NCBI GenBank assembly: GCA_963847985.1
Contig: CAWKBS010000009.1
Span: 310,001 to 374,000, forward strand
Reading direction: 5' to 3'
DNA: 64,000 nt
Origin: JAIBJN01 sp963847985
Lineage (GTDB): Bacteria; Actinomycetota; Thermoleophilia; Gaiellales; Gaiellaceae
The notes beneath the pieces were generated by a model, which was not told the DNA's origin, did not search any database, and worked only from the letters and a program-made list of their open reading frames with translations. Numbering within the stretch: the first letter of the stretch is position 1; every line of letters begins with the position of its first letter. The position numbers were made by a program, and so were the translations under genes. Of this stretch, positions 55,726-64,000 are shown piece after piece.

Positions 55726-56961
55726 TTGAGAGACGTCGACCCACGAATCGTCCGGCGCGAAGCGAGGCGGCGGCAGATTCGCCGTCGCCGGCTGACCGCG
55801 CTCGCCGGCGTCGCCGTCGGCCTCGCCTTCGTGAGCGGGCTGGCTGTCGCCTGGGCCGGCCAGGGCCCGGACCCGGATGCCGCCGGCTTCGCCACAGGCG
55901 CCGCAAACGAGAACGTCACCGGGGCCGCTCCGGCGCAGGCGAAGAAACCGCGGAAGCCCTCCAGCCGGACGACGCTCGTGCTCCAGGAAACGCTCGGTGG
56001 CGACATCACGCCCAAGTCGGTCGTCTCGTCGGGAACCGGGCTGATCTTCGCCCAGAACATGATGTACCAGCACTCGGTAACGGTGTACGACGCGACGACG
56101 CTCGAGCTCCGGAAGACGATCTCCGACTCGGTGGACCTCGCGGACTACGGCTACAAGAGCTTTCCGGAGACCAGCCAGGGAGCCCCGGTGGAGGCCGCCT
56201 TCTCGTCGGACGGCAAATACGCCTACGTCTCCAACTATTCGATGTACGGCCCTGGGTTCGGGCCGGAAGGCGACGACGAGTGCACGCCCTCCTCGGGCTA
56301 CGACGACAGCTTCGTCTACCGCATCTCGACGGAGACGCTCGAGATCGACGACGCCTACCGCGTCGGCTCGGTCCCGAAGGTCGTTGCCGTGACCCCGGAC
56401 GGGCGCTACGTGCTGGTGGCCAACTGGTGCACCTGGGACCTGAGCGTGATCTCCACGACGAAGGGACGCGAGGTGCGCCGAATCCCGATGGGCGAGTACC
56501 CGCGCGGGATCGTCGTCTCACCGCGGGGAGACGCGGCGTACGTGGCGATCATGGGAGGCGATTACCTCGTCCGCGTCGACCTGGACACGTGGGAGACCTC
56601 GAACGTTCCGATCGGCTCCGGCCCGCGGGCACTCGAGATCGACAAGTCGGGCAGGAAGATCTACGCGACCCTCAACATGGAGGGCACCGTCGCCAAGCTC
56701 GACCTGGCATCCGGCCGCGTGGCCAAGGTGTCGACCGGCGAGCGCCCGCGTAGCCTCGCGCGCGCGGCGGACGGGAAGGCGATCTACGTCGTCAACTACG
56801 AGTCCGGCACGGTCAGCAAGCTCCGCACCTCCAACATGAAGGTCCTGCAGACGGTCGACGCCTGCTACCACCCGATCGGGATCACGTACGACGCCCCGAC
56901 CCAGCGTGTGTGGGTCGCGTGCTATGGCGGGGCGCTGCTCGTCTTCGACGACAGCCGCTGA
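55726..56961 (+). CDS. Membrane-anchored YVTN-type beta-propeller protein
   Basis: 411 aa from a TTG start preceded by GGGAGGAG. Arg-rich cytosolic start, one membrane helix (LTALAGVAVGLAFVSGLAVAWA), a linker, then seven or so propeller repeats (AAFSSDGKYAYVSNY, VAVTPDGRYVLVANW, IVVSPRGDAAYVAI, LEIDKSGRKIYATL, LARAADGKAIYVVNY). Conserved cysteines in and between blades. Probably an extracellular binding scaffold. It follows the channel gene by 35 bases. Confidence 0.8.
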   Translation: MRDVDPRIVRREARRRQIRRRRLTALAGVAVGLAFVSGLAVAWAGQGPDPDAAGFATGAANENVTGAAPAQAKKPRKPSSRTTLVLQETLGGDITPKSVVSSGTGLIFAQNMMYQHSVTVYDATTLELRKTISDSVDLADYGYKSFPETSQGAPVEAAFSSDGKYAYVSNYSMYGPGFGPEGDDECTPSSGYDDSFVYRISTETLEIDDAYRVGSVPKVVAVTPDGRYVLVANWCTWDLSVISTTKGREVRRIPMGEYPRGIVVSPRGDAAYVAIMGGDYLVRVDLDTWETSNVPIGSGPRALEIDKSGRKIYATLNMEGTVAKLDLASGRVAKVSTGERPRSLARAADGKAIYVVNYESGTVSKLRTSNMKVLQTVDACYHPIGITYDAPTQRVWVACYGGALLVFDDSR

Positions 56962-57128
56962 CCCGCATTCGACGAGCGGTCGCAGCGGCACACGGTCGAC
57001 ACACGCCGACAAGTGCGCAACGGCAAGAAGTGGCGCTTGCTCCCGGTGGAAGAGCGAGCCACGCTCCGGGACACTTCCGGTCGTCCACTGCGGCCGGAGG
57101 CCGCCAACAGCGATTCGGGAGGCTCGAC

Positions 57129-57632
57129 ATGGATCCGTTCATCGGTGAGATCCGACTCGTTCCCTTCAACTTCGCTCCCAAAGGCTGGGCGCTCTGCGCG
57201 GGGCAGATGTTGCCGATCAACCAGAACCAGGCGCTCTTCTCTCTGCTCGGGACGGCATACGGCGGAGACGGACGGACGACGTTCGCCCTCCCCGACCTTC
57301 GCGGACGCATTCCAATCGGCGCCGGCCAGCCCACCGCCGGATCCAGCTATCCGCTCGGCGCGTCGGGCGGGCAGGAGACGGTCAAGCTGACGACGCGCCA
57401 GCTCCCAGGACACGCCCACGCCGTACACGCGAGCAGCGCAGCCGGCACGACGAAGAATCCCACGGCGGCGTTCCCGGCGGGCGGAGGCGCGTACGCCGCC
57501 CAGCGAAACGTACGTATGAAAGCGGCGATGATCGGCCGGACGGGCGGCGGCGAGGTGCACGAGAACCGGCAGCCCTATCTGAGCCTGAACTACATCATTG
57601 CGCTTCAGGGGATCTACCCCGCGCAGAGCTGA
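57129..57632 (+). CDS. Phage tail collar-domain (MdpB-type) protein
   Basis: 167 aa. Tail collar domain: MDPFIGEIRLVPFNFAPKGW, CAGQMLPINQNQALFSLLG, FALPDLRGRIPIG, and a C-terminal YLSLNYIIALQGIYP. GGGAGG precedes the ATG. Related proteins are called microcystin-dependent-protein-like and often occur in sets of two or three; here there is only one and no other phage gene. A short hairpin spans the stop codon. Confidence 0.85.
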   Translation: MDPFIGEIRLVPFNFAPKGWALCAGQMLPINQNQALFSLLGTAYGGDGRTTFALPDLRGRIPIGAGQPTAGSSYPLGASGGQETVKLTTRQLPGHAHAVHASSAAGTTKNPTAAFPAGGGAYAAQRNVRMKAAMIGRTGGGEVHENRQPYLSLNYIIALQGIYPAQS

Positions 57633-57652
57633 CACGTTGTCAGAGGAGGGAG

Positions 57653-57725
57653 TGGAGCCAGCGGGATTCGAACCCGCGACCTCTTGGCTGCCAGCCAAGC
57701 GCTCTCCCAGCTGAGCTATGGCCCC
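57653..57725 (-). tRNA. tRNA-Ala (anticodon GGC)
   Basis: 73 bases. Acceptor GGGGCCA pairs with TGGCTCC and includes the G3-U70 pair that identifies alanine tRNAs. The anticodon loop CTGGCAG gives GGC. T-arm GGTTCGAATCC. CCA is not encoded. A TACAGT box lies 11 bases upstream on the minus strand. Confidence 0.95.
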
Positions 57726-57761
57726 GCGCGGGGAACACTGTAGCGAAGCGGGCCGGGAGGG

Positions 57762-58175
57762 CTAGCCGGCGACTGCGAGCTCGACCGAGGGCACATCGCC
57801 CCAGAGCTCCTCGAGGCGGTAGTACTCGCGCGCCTCGGGGGTGAAGACGTGCAGGACGACGTCGAGATAGTCGGCGAGGATCCATCTGGCCTCGCGCTCC
57901 CCGGCAACCGTGCGGGGGACCAGGCCCTCCTCCTTCTTCAGGCGCTCGCGGACCTCGTCGTAGATCGCCTTCGTCTGGCGCGGGTTTCCCCCCGTGCAGA
58001 CGACGAAGAAATCGGTGTACGAGCACGCCGGCCGCATGTCGAGGATGACGACGTCGGCGGCGAGCTTCTCCTGGGCGAGGGCCGCGATTCTGCGCGCGTG
58101 GTCGATGGGCGTCAGCGGCCTGAAATCTCCTGCGTCAACGAACTCAGCGTAGCTCGACTCTCCTCGGGCGGTCAA
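57762..58175 (-). CDS. rsfS: Ribosomal silencing factor RsfS
   Basis: 137 aa from a TTG overlapping the nadD stop (TTGA). Family parts: ADVVILDMRPACSYTDFFVVCTG, RQTKAIYDEV and WILADYLDVVLHVFTPEAREYY. Binds uL14 and blocks subunit joining in poor growth conditions. Confidence 0.93.
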   Translation of the reverse strand: MTARGESSYAEFVDAGDFRPLTPIDHARRIAALAQEKLAADVVILDMRPACSYTDFFVVCTGGNPRQTKAIYDEVRERLKKEEGLVPRTVAGEREARWILADYLDVVLHVFTPEAREYYRLEELWGDVPSVELAVAG

Positions 58176-58747
58176 CCGCTCTCATGGTAGAGACCGCGCT
58201 CGACGACCCGCCGGGCGACGGCGGGGGGAAGCAGGTCTCCGGCGGGCTCGCCGACGGCGAGACGAGCGCGGATCGCCGTCGAGGAGAGGTCGACCGCCGG
58301 GATCTCGAAGAGCTCGACGCGCTCGGGTCGCCCGAGCGCCGAGAGCACGGGCAGCAGGCGCTTCGCGGGATAGCCGGGGCGGGTGGCGACGCCGAGGCGG
58401 GCGAGGTCGAGGATCGCGTCCGGCTCCTTCCAGGTCGGGAACGCGGCGAACTCGTCCGCGCCGACGAGGAAGACGGTCGTTGCCGGATCGAAGGCCCCTG
58501 CCCGCAGGGAGTCGACGGTGTAGGCATGGTCGTCGCGGCGGGCCTCCGCGAGCGGAACGTCCGCGAAGGCGGCGCGGGCGAGCTCGAGCCGATCCTCGAC
58601 CGGGGTGGCCACCGGCTTGTGCGCAGGCGCCGCGACGACGAGAACGAGGAGCCGGTCGAGCCCGAAGCGCTCCACCGCCTCCCGCGCCAGCACGACGTGG
58701 CCGGCGTGCGGCGGGTCGAAGGCGCCGCCGAGCAAGCCGGTCGTCAC
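58172..58747 (-). CDS. nadD: Nicotinate-nucleotide adenylyltransferase
   Basis: 191 aa. Nucleotidyltransferase motif GAFDPPHAGH and SSTAIR near the end. Makes nicotinate adenine dinucleotide in NAD synthesis. GTG start overlaps the obgE stop (4 bases). Confidence 0.95.
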   Translation of the reverse strand: MTTGLLGGAFDPPHAGHVVLAREAVERFGLDRLLVLVVAAPAHKPVATPVEDRLELARAAFADVPLAEARRDDHAYTVDSLRAGAFDPATTVFLVGADEFAAFPTWKEPDAILDLARLGVATRPGYPAKRLLPVLSALGRPERVELFEIPAVDLSSTAIRARLAVGEPAGDLLPPAVARRVVERGLYHESG

Positions 58748-59901
58748 GCGTCCTCGAACTCCACAACCGCGTCGGGCTTGATCCCGGCGGCGCGGAGCTC
58801 GTCCTCGCTGGCCTCGCCGCGCACGCGGTAGCCGCCCGGCGTGCGGAAGATGCGGAAACGGCGGTGCCGCGGCGGACGCGGCCGGTAGACGAGGTAGTCC
58901 GCCAGCTCCCGGTCCTCCACGGGAGCGGGCGCGCTCTCCGGGACGAGCGTGAAGACCATCGCCTTGAGCCGGTCGATTCCCTCACCGGTGACCGCCGACA
59001 CCGCGACGACGCCGAGGATCCTCGGGTCGTCGAGCTCGAAGTCGGGCGGCTCCGCCACGAGGTCCATCTTGTTGAGCACGACGATCTGCGGCCGCTCGGC
59101 CAGGCCTGCGCCGTAGGCAGTCAGCTCTCTGTCGATCGCCCGGAAGCGCGCCTCCGCGTCTTCTTGCCCGTCGATGACGTGCAGGAAGAGCCGCGCGCGC
59201 TCGAGGTGGGCGAGGAACTCGTCTCCGAGGCCGATCCCCTCGCTCGCACCCTCCAACAGGCCGGGCACGTCGGCGACCGTGAGCTGGCGCCCGTCCGGCG
59301 CCTCGACCGTGCCGAGAACGGGCGCGATCGTCGTGAACGGGTACTCCGCCACCTTCGGCTTCGCGTTCGAGATCCGGCGCAGAAGCGACGACTTGCCGGC
59401 GTTCGGGAAGCCGAGCAGAGCCGCGTCGGCCAGCAGCTTCAGGTGGAGCTCGAGCGCCGCCTCCTCCCCGATCGCGCCCAGCTCGGCGAGGCGCGGCGCC
59501 TGGTGCGTCGGCGTGGCGAAGCGGCGGTTGCCGGCGCCGCCCCGGCCCCCGTGCGCCCCGACCAGGCGGGCCCCGGCGTGCGCGAGGTCGGCGAGGAGCC
59601 GCCCCTCCTCGTCGAGCACCTGTGTGCCCACGGGGACGCCGAGCTCGACGTCGTCGCCGTCCGAGCCGCGCTTGTTGGAGCCCTCGCCGTGGCGGCCGCG
59701 CTTCGCCTCGAAGCGGCTGCGGCGGTGGAAGAAGCCGAGATCGCGTAGGTCGGGGTCGGCCACGAGCACGACGTCGCCCCCGTGGCCGCCGTCACCGCCG
59801 TCGGGACCGCCCTTCGGCACGAACTTCTCGCGGCGGAAGGAGAGCGAGCCGTCGCCCCCGCGCCCGCCCTTGACACGGATCCGGGCGCGGTCATGGAACA
59901 C
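58744..59901 (-). CDS. obgE: GTPase ObgE/CgtA
   Basis: 385 aa. Glycine-rich Obg fold (KGGRGGDGSLSFRREKFVPK), G1 GFPNAGKSSLL, G3 DVPGLLEGAS, G4 NKMD, and a C-terminal OCT domain. Late 50S assembly factor. It starts 23 bases after rpmA. Confidence 0.97.
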   Translation of the reverse strand: MFHDRARIRVKGGRGGDGSLSFRREKFVPKGGPDGGDGGHGGDVVLVADPDLRDLGFFHRRSRFEAKRGRHGEGSNKRGSDGDDVELGVPVGTQVLDEEGRLLADLAHAGARLVGAHGGRGGAGNRRFATPTHQAPRLAELGAIGEEAALELHLKLLADAALLGFPNAGKSSLLRRISNAKPKVAEYPFTTIAPVLGTVEAPDGRQLTVADVPGLLEGASEGIGLGDEFLAHLERARLFLHVIDGQEDAEARFRAIDRELTAYGAGLAERPQIVVLNKMDLVAEPPDFELDDPRILGVVAVSAVTGEGIDRLKAMVFTLVPESAPAPVEDRELADYLVYRPRPPRHRRFRIFRTPGGYRVRGEASEDELRAAGIKPDAVVEFEDA

Positions 59902-59924
59902 GAGATTCCCTCGTCGGGCCCTCC

Positions 59925-60170
59925 CTAGAGGACGGAGATGACCCGACCGGCGCCGCCCGTGTGGAAGGAGACCTTCCCGTCGCGGGTGGCGAAGATCGTG
60001 TGATCGCGGCCGAGACCCGTGCCCGGGCCGGGCCGGAAGCGCGTGCCGCGCTGGCGGACGACGATCATGCCCGCGGTGATGTCCTGGCCGTCGAAGACCT
60101 TGACGCCGAGCCGCTTGGACTCGGAGTCGCGGCCGTTCTTCGAGGAGCCAAGTCCCTTCTTGTGAGCCAT
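59925..60170 (-). CDS. rpmA: 50S ribosomal protein L27
   Basis: 81 aa. Begins MAHKKGLGSSKNGRDSESKR; the N-terminus reaches the peptidyl-transferase centre. No extra cleavable N-terminal peptide as in Firmicutes. Three bases after rplU. Confidence 0.97.
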   Translation of the reverse strand: MAHKKGLGSSKNGRDSESKRLGVKVFDGQDITAGMIVVRQRGTRFRPGPGTGLGRDHTIFATRDGKVSFHTGGAGRVISVL

Positions 60171-60173
60171 GTC

Positions 60174-60659
60174 CTACTCCTCTGCCTTCTTCTTCGCCGG
60201 AGCCTTGCGCGCCGGAGCCTTCTTCGCCGTCGCGGCGGCCGGCTTGCGCGCTGCCGGCTTCTTGGCGGCCGCCGGCTTCCTGGCCGCCGCCGGCTTCGGC
60301 TTCGCCTCGGCCTCGGGCGTCTCCTTCTTGGCCGCGGTTGAGCGCGTCCGGATGGCGCCGATCGACTGGACCTCGATCCGCGTCAGGCTCGCGCGGAAGC
60401 CGTTGCGGCGCTTGTAGCCGGTGCGGCGCTTGTGCTTGCCGACGATGATCTTCTTGCCTTTGACGTGCTCGGCGACCTTCGCGGTCACCTGCTGGCCCTT
60501 GAGGTCGGCGCCGAGCTTCGCGTCGCCGTCCCCGCCGATCATGACCAGATCGGGGTGGAACGTCTTGCCTTCGTCGTGCTTGAGGCGGTCGACGAGCAGC
60601 CGCTGGCCTTCCCGCACGCGGTACTGCTTGTTCCCGATGGAGATGACGGCGTAGCTCAT
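60174..60659 (-). CDS. rplU: 50S ribosomal protein L21 with basic tail
   Basis: 161 aa. The first 103 residues are a normal L21 (SYAVISIGNKQYRVREGQ; KHKRRTGYKRRNGFRASLT). A lysine/alanine/proline-rich tail of about 55 residues follows (KPAAARKPAAAKKPAARKP). The tail is probably disordered and RNA-binding. Confidence 0.95.
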   Translation of the reverse strand: MSYAVISIGNKQYRVREGQRLLVDRLKHDEGKTFHPDLVMIGGDGDAKLGADLKGQQVTAKVAEHVKGKKIIVGKHKRRTGYKRRNGFRASLTRIEVQSIGAIRTRSTAAKKETPEAEAKPKPAAARKPAAAKKPAARKPAAATAKKAPARKAPAKKKAEE

Positions 60660-60684
60660 GGCGCGCTCACGTAGACACGAAACG

Positions 60685-60701
60685 AGCGGGCCGGGCCCGC
60701 T
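60685..60701 (-). terminator. Hairpin between rng and rplU
   Basis: AGCGGGC/GCCCGCT stem with loop CCG, followed on the minus strand by CGTTTCG. Weak terminator or rplU leader element. Confidence 0.35.
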
Positions 60702-60713
60702 TCGGCAGACAGT

Positions 60714-63029
60714 CTAGCCAGCGTCCTCGGCAGTCGCAATCGGCTCGGCGGCGCCCTCCGCGGGCTTCTTCTTCCGCCGTCTCCCGCCGCGCGTGCCCCG
60801 CCTCGTCTTCTTCTTGGGCTTCTCCTCGGCGGGGGCATCGCCGTTCGGGCTCCCATCCGAAAGCTCGACGACCTCGGTCTCGGCGGGCTCCGCGGGCTCG
60901 GCCGCCTCGGCTTCGGGCTTCGCCGTCTGGGCCTCGGGCTTGGCCGTCGTCTCGGCTGTGGTCTTCTTCTTGCGGCCGCGGCCTCCCCGCGAGCCGCGGC
61001 GGGTCTTCTTCTTCGGCTTCTCCGCGGGCTGGTCCCCGTCGGCGGGCGCCTTCTCGGGAGCCGCTGGCTCGGTCTCCCGAGCTTCCTCGACGCCCTCGAT
61101 CAGCGTCTCGTCCAGCGCGACCACAGCTGCCGAGGCGGCCTTGCGCGCCCGGGCGCCGGCCCCGGCGCGCGCGGGCTTGGGCGCCAGGCCGTCGATCTCG
61201 GCGACCTTGCCCGTGGCCAGGATCGCGAAGCGGTCGAGGCGGAACGACTTCTTCGTCTTGAAGGCGAAGCGCTTCCCGGTCTCCTTCTCCAGCTCCTCGA
61301 GGCGCTCGCCGTCCGGGCCCATGAGGATCGCGGCCACGTCCGAGTGCAGCTCGACCTGGAAGGCGTCGGCCTTCGAGCCGGCAATCTCGCGGCGGAGCTT
61401 CCGCTCGACCTCGACCGCGCGGGTCTCGGCGGAGACGACGACACCCGTCGCCTCACAGGTCGGGCACTTGTCGGTGAGGATCTCGCGCGGGCCGTCGGTC
61501 ACGTTCTGACGCGTCATCTCGACCAGCCCGAGCGGGGAGATCTCGACGACGTACGTCTTCGTCCGGTCGCGGGCCAGCTCGGCCTCGAGCGCGTTCTCGA
61601 CGAGCTGGCGGTTCTTCGGGTTCGCCATGTCGATGAAGTCAATGACGATGATCCCGCCGATGTCGCGCAGCCGGAGCTGGCGCACGACCTCGGTGACGGC
61701 CTCGAGGTTGTTCTTCGTGATCGTGTCCTCGAGGCGGCCGTTCGACGCCTTCCCGCGACCGCCGACGAAGCGCCCGGTGTTCACGTCGATGACCGTGAAC
61801 GCCTCGGCGTAGTCGAAGATGAGGTAGCCGCCCGAGGGCAGGTCGACGCGACGCGACAGCGTCGAGCTGATCGCCTCGGCGACACCGGACTTCTCGAGCA
61901 GCGGCTCCTTGCCCTGGTAGCGCTCGACGCGGGCGGCGAGCTCGGGGGAGGTGCGCTTCAGGTACGCGACGATCTTGCGGTAGGTGCGCTCGTGGTCGAC
62001 GACCACGCGCACGAAGTCACGGATGAAGAGGTCGCGGACGATGCGGAGGGGCAGCTCGGCCTCCTGGTACACGAGCGACGGCGCCTTCGCGCGCTCGGCG
62101 CGGCCGCGGATCGTCGACCAGAGCTTGAGGAGGAGCTTGAGGTCGCCGGACAGCTCCTCCTCGGAGGCGCCCTCGGCGGCCGTGCGGACGATCAGGCCGC
62201 CCTCGGGCAGCTCGAGGCTCTTGCAGATCGCCTTCAGGCGCTCGCGCTCGTCGTCCTCGAGCCGGCGAGAGACGCCGATCCCGTCGCCGTACGGCGTGTA
62301 GACGAGGAAGCGGCCCGGAAGGGAGATCTCCGTGGTGAGCCGCGCGCCCTTCGTGCCCATCGGGTCCTTGACCGTCTGGACGAGGACTTCCTGGCCGCGG
62401 GAGATGAGCTCCTGGATCCGCTTGCCGTGGCGCTTCCCCTCGAGCTCGGGGACGACGATCTCGTCGACGTAGAGAAAGCCGTTCTTCTCGAGCCCGACGT
62501 CCACGAACGAGGCCTCCATGCCCGGGAGGACGTTGTCGACGACGCCCTTGTAGATGTTCCCGGCGATCGAGCGATGCGACGGCCGGCCGAGGTAGACCTC
62601 CGCGACCTTCCCGTCCTCGAGGACGGCGACGGTCTGTTCGATCACCTCGACGGAGACGAGGATCTCCTTCTTGACGTCCGGCACGACGATGCGCGCCGTG
62701 GCCGGCTTACGCGCTGGGGCACGCTTGCGCTGCTCGCGCCTGGGCTCCTCGCGCGCGCGCTCCTTCGCCGGGCCGGCAGCCTTTTTCGACCGCGGGCCCT
62801 GCTTGGCCTTGGCCGACGCCGCGGGCGCTTCCGCCTCGGCGACGGCCCCGTCGGTCTTCTTCTTGTTCCGGCCGCGTCCGCCGCGGCTCCCGCGGCGGCG
62901 GCGTGCCGCCGGCTTGCCCTCGGCCTCAGCCGCGTCGGGCCGGGCCGGGCCTTCCTGTTCGAGCGGCGCAGGAGCGGCGGCCTCGGCCGGCGCCTCCTCC
63001 TCGCGCTTCTTCAGTCGAAACCATTTCAC
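60714..63029 (-). CDS. rng: Ribonuclease E/G
   Basis: 771 aa from a GTG with GAAAGGAG upstream. S1 domain around residues 150-240 (NVLPGMEASFVDVGLEKNGFLY). Catalytic core with DVNTGRFVGG and IIVIDFIDM (the two Mg-binding aspartates) and the zinc-link CPTC. Both ends carry RGG/lysine-rich blocks (RRGSRGGRGRNKKK, KTRRGSRGGRGRKKK, KTRRGTRGGRRRKKK) separated by acidic Ala/Glu stretches. Processes rRNA and degrades mRNA. Confidence 0.94.
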   Translation of the reverse strand: MKWFRLKKREEEAPAEAAAPAPLEQEGPARPDAAEAEGKPAARRRRGSRGGRGRNKKKTDGAVAEAEAPAASAKAKQGPRSKKAAGPAKERAREEPRREQRKRAPARKPATARIVVPDVKKEILVSVEVIEQTVAVLEDGKVAEVYLGRPSHRSIAGNIYKGVVDNVLPGMEASFVDVGLEKNGFLYVDEIVVPELEGKRHGKRIQELISRGQEVLVQTVKDPMGTKGARLTTEISLPGRFLVYTPYGDGIGVSRRLEDDERERLKAICKSLELPEGGLIVRTAAEGASEEELSGDLKLLLKLWSTIRGRAERAKAPSLVYQEAELPLRIVRDLFIRDFVRVVVDHERTYRKIVAYLKRTSPELAARVERYQGKEPLLEKSGVAEAISSTLSRRVDLPSGGYLIFDYAEAFTVIDVNTGRFVGGRGKASNGRLEDTITKNNLEAVTEVVRQLRLRDIGGIIVIDFIDMANPKNRQLVENALEAELARDRTKTYVVEISPLGLVEMTRQNVTDGPREILTDKCPTCEATGVVVSAETRAVEVERKLRREIAGSKADAFQVELHSDVAAILMGPDGERLEELEKETGKRFAFKTKKSFRLDRFAILATGKVAEIDGLAPKPARAGAGARARKAASAAVVALDETLIEGVEEARETEPAAPEKAPADGDQPAEKPKKKTRRGSRGGRGRKKKTTAETTAKPEAQTAKPEAEAAEPAEPAETEVVELSDGSPNGDAPAEEKPKKKTRRGTRGGRRRKKKPAEGAAEPIATAEDAG

Positions 63030-63195
63030 GTGTGTGGACTCCTTTCGGGCGCACGCCGCGCTCGGCGCCGTTCAGGCGTCCGCCAAGCCGCAGAGTGTCT
63101 GCCTCAAAGCTCATGTGATCTCGGCGCCGGACTTCGACTACCCCAACCGGGGCTGGACCGTCCATGCGCATTACGCTCAGCGTAGCAGCCGCCGC

Positions 63196-63390
63196 CTACG
63201 CAGCCGCGTGGCTGAGATCCCGGCGCTTGCGCTCCACGGCTCGCAGGCGCTGGTTGAGCCGAGCCCAGGCCCAGGGCTCGACCTCGTCGTAGCGCCCCGT
63301 CGCAGCCTCGGCCTGGGTCGCCTCGAGGTACTCGAACCAGGCGTCGGCCTCCTCGATGAGGAGCGCCTCGTGGCGTTCTTCCCTCTCCAT
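63196..63390 (-). CDS. 64-aa acidic hypothetical protein
   Basis: From the ATG at 63390: MEREERHEALLIEEADAWFE at the start, helical, with WAWARLNQRLRAVERKRR near the end. Rich in Glu and Arg. No domain recognised; an upstream start at 63465 would add 25 residues. Between rng and the edge gene. Confidence 0.55.
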   Translation of the reverse strand: MEREERHEALLIEEADAWFEYLEATQAEAATGRYDEVEPWAWARLNQRLRAVERKRRDLSHAAA

Positions 63391-63401
63391 GCGCGGGAAG
63401 G

Positions 63402-64000
63402 CTAGGACCAGGACCGGACGGACCGCGTGACGGCTCTCGTGCCACCCGCCGCAAAGTACCTGCACGCCGCCTCGCCCACGGCGAGCGTCGCGGCGTAGGC
63501 GATGCCGCCCTTCACGGCCCAGCCGACACCGGGAACGGCCCCGACGAGGTGGCGGGCTACCGTGCGGAAGCCGAGGCCGGCGGCGACCACCGAGAGGACC
63601 TCGAACGCGCGCTCGCGGTCGAGCTCCTCGCCGTAGGCGGCGGCGAGCCGGAGCACCATGCGGATCTGGTTCAGCGTGAGCACCGGAAAGTCGGCGCCGG
63701 GGATGAAGATCGCCACCCCGAGGACGCCGTTCTGGAACGCGAAATGCTTGACGATCGCGTCGGCGACGGGCTCGCGCAGCACCGGGATCCTCGCGGCCAG
63801 GTGGTGCGAGCCCTCCCCCGCGCGGTCGGCGATCCGCTCGGCGATCTTCTCCAGCGGGAGCGGCGACCCGTCCGGGACCGCGATCACGTCGGTGTCGAGG
63901 ACGTACGGGACGCTCGGCGGGTCGCCCGGCGGCGCACCCACGACGACGCAGACGATCCCGACCTGCTTGCGCGCGGCGAGCTGCAAGGTCTTCTGGTCCT
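63402..64000 (-). CDS. DUF697-like protein (partial at window edge)
   Basis: At least 199 aa; the reading frame runs over the right edge of the window. The C-terminal half (VLRLAAAYGEELDRERAFEVL, then GFRTVARHLVGAVPGVGWAVKGG and AYAATLAVGEAACRYF) matches the DUF697 pattern of short membrane-associated helices often found next to GTPases. Function unknown. Confidence 0.65.
   Translation of the reverse strand, partial: DQKTLQLAARKQVGIVCVVVGAPPGDPPSVPYVLDTDVIAVPDGSPLPLEKIAERIADRAGEGSHHLAARIPVLREPVADAIVKHFAFQNGVLGVAIFIPGADFPVLTLNQIRMVLRLAAAYGEELDRERAFEVLSVVAAGLGFRTVARHLVGAVPGVGWAVKGGIAYAATLAVGEAACRYFAAGGTRAVTRSVRSWS

Noticed and set aside
57129..57725. Prophage edge or tRNA attachment site
   Set aside because: Only one tail-collar gene next to tRNA-Ala; no integrase, no duplicated tRNA 3' end and no other phage gene seen.

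Overview
High-GC bacterial chromosome segment with an ordinary housekeeping backbone. Three things suggest a deep-branching member of the Actinobacteriota, possibly Thermoleophilia: the very high GC, the conserved order murJ-lepA-hemW-hrcA-dnaJ-prmA-mtaB-HIT-yqeY-phoH-ybeY-dgkA-cdd-era, and many genes whose -10 box lies only 6-12 nt before the start codon (leaderless mRNAs). The taxonomy is inference only. I see no CRISPR array, prophage, integrase, insertion sequence or rRNA.

Layout. 1-6.2 kb: a broken, partial secreted phosphatase-superfamily gene (-), a large LuxR-type (LAL) regulator (+) and a tightly coupled four-gene cassette (+) of secreted protein, DUF4242-like protein, 61-aa protein and beta-propeller lipoprotein. 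6.3-16 kb: uvrB, an RTX-like exported protein, a lytic transglycosylase, coaE, rpsA, a membrane-anchored propeller-like protein and polA. 16-21.4 kb: a branched-chain amino-acid ABC operon (livK-H-M-G-F). 21.5-29.6 kb: tRNA-Leu(CAA), a phosphofructokinase with pyrophosphate-type active-site residues, an MFS/spermidine-synthase fusion, a degenerate indole-glycerol-phosphate-synthase-like protein, a deoC plus two-gene aldehyde dehydrogenase operon, a metzincin-like protein and a LysE-family remnant. 29.5-44 kb: a 14-kb minus-strand operon from murJ to an M3-like peptidase. 44-52.7 kb: rpsT, the comEA-comEC-holA competence/replication cluster, a MarP-like protease and leuS. 52.7-57.7 kb: accessory genes (DUF1028 protein, LtrA, a small ORF, a two-TM ion channel, a propeller protein, a tail-collar protein) and tRNA-Ala(GGC). 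57.7-63 kb: rng-rplU-rpmA-obgE-nadD-rsfS. The right edge has a small acidic protein and a partial DUF697-like gene.

A striking feature of the first 29 kb is that many conserved genes (uvrB, coaE, polA, all five liv genes, deoC and others) are out of frame. Nearly every break I resolved is repaired by removing one base, and I found none that needs one base added. The remaining 35 kb reads cleanly. This looks like an insertion-biased sequence-quality problem rather than pseudogenisation, so broken genes are annotated over their whole reconstructed span.

Genes that act together: deoC with the ALDH pair (deoxyribose-phosphate breakdown and acetaldehyde oxidation); livKHMGF (amino-acid uptake); comEA/comEC (DNA uptake); hrcA/dnaJ (heat-shock control); ybeY, era, rsfS, obgE, lepA, rpsA, rpsT, rplU, rpmA, prmA and mtaB (ribosome and tRNA maturation); rng (RNA processing). 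No wholly new multi-gene defence or metabolic system is evident. The best candidates for something undescribed are the four-gene cassette at 4.3-6.2 kb, the split ALDH16-like pair, the degenerate TrpC-like protein and a gene-less minus-strand terminator near 55.1 kb.
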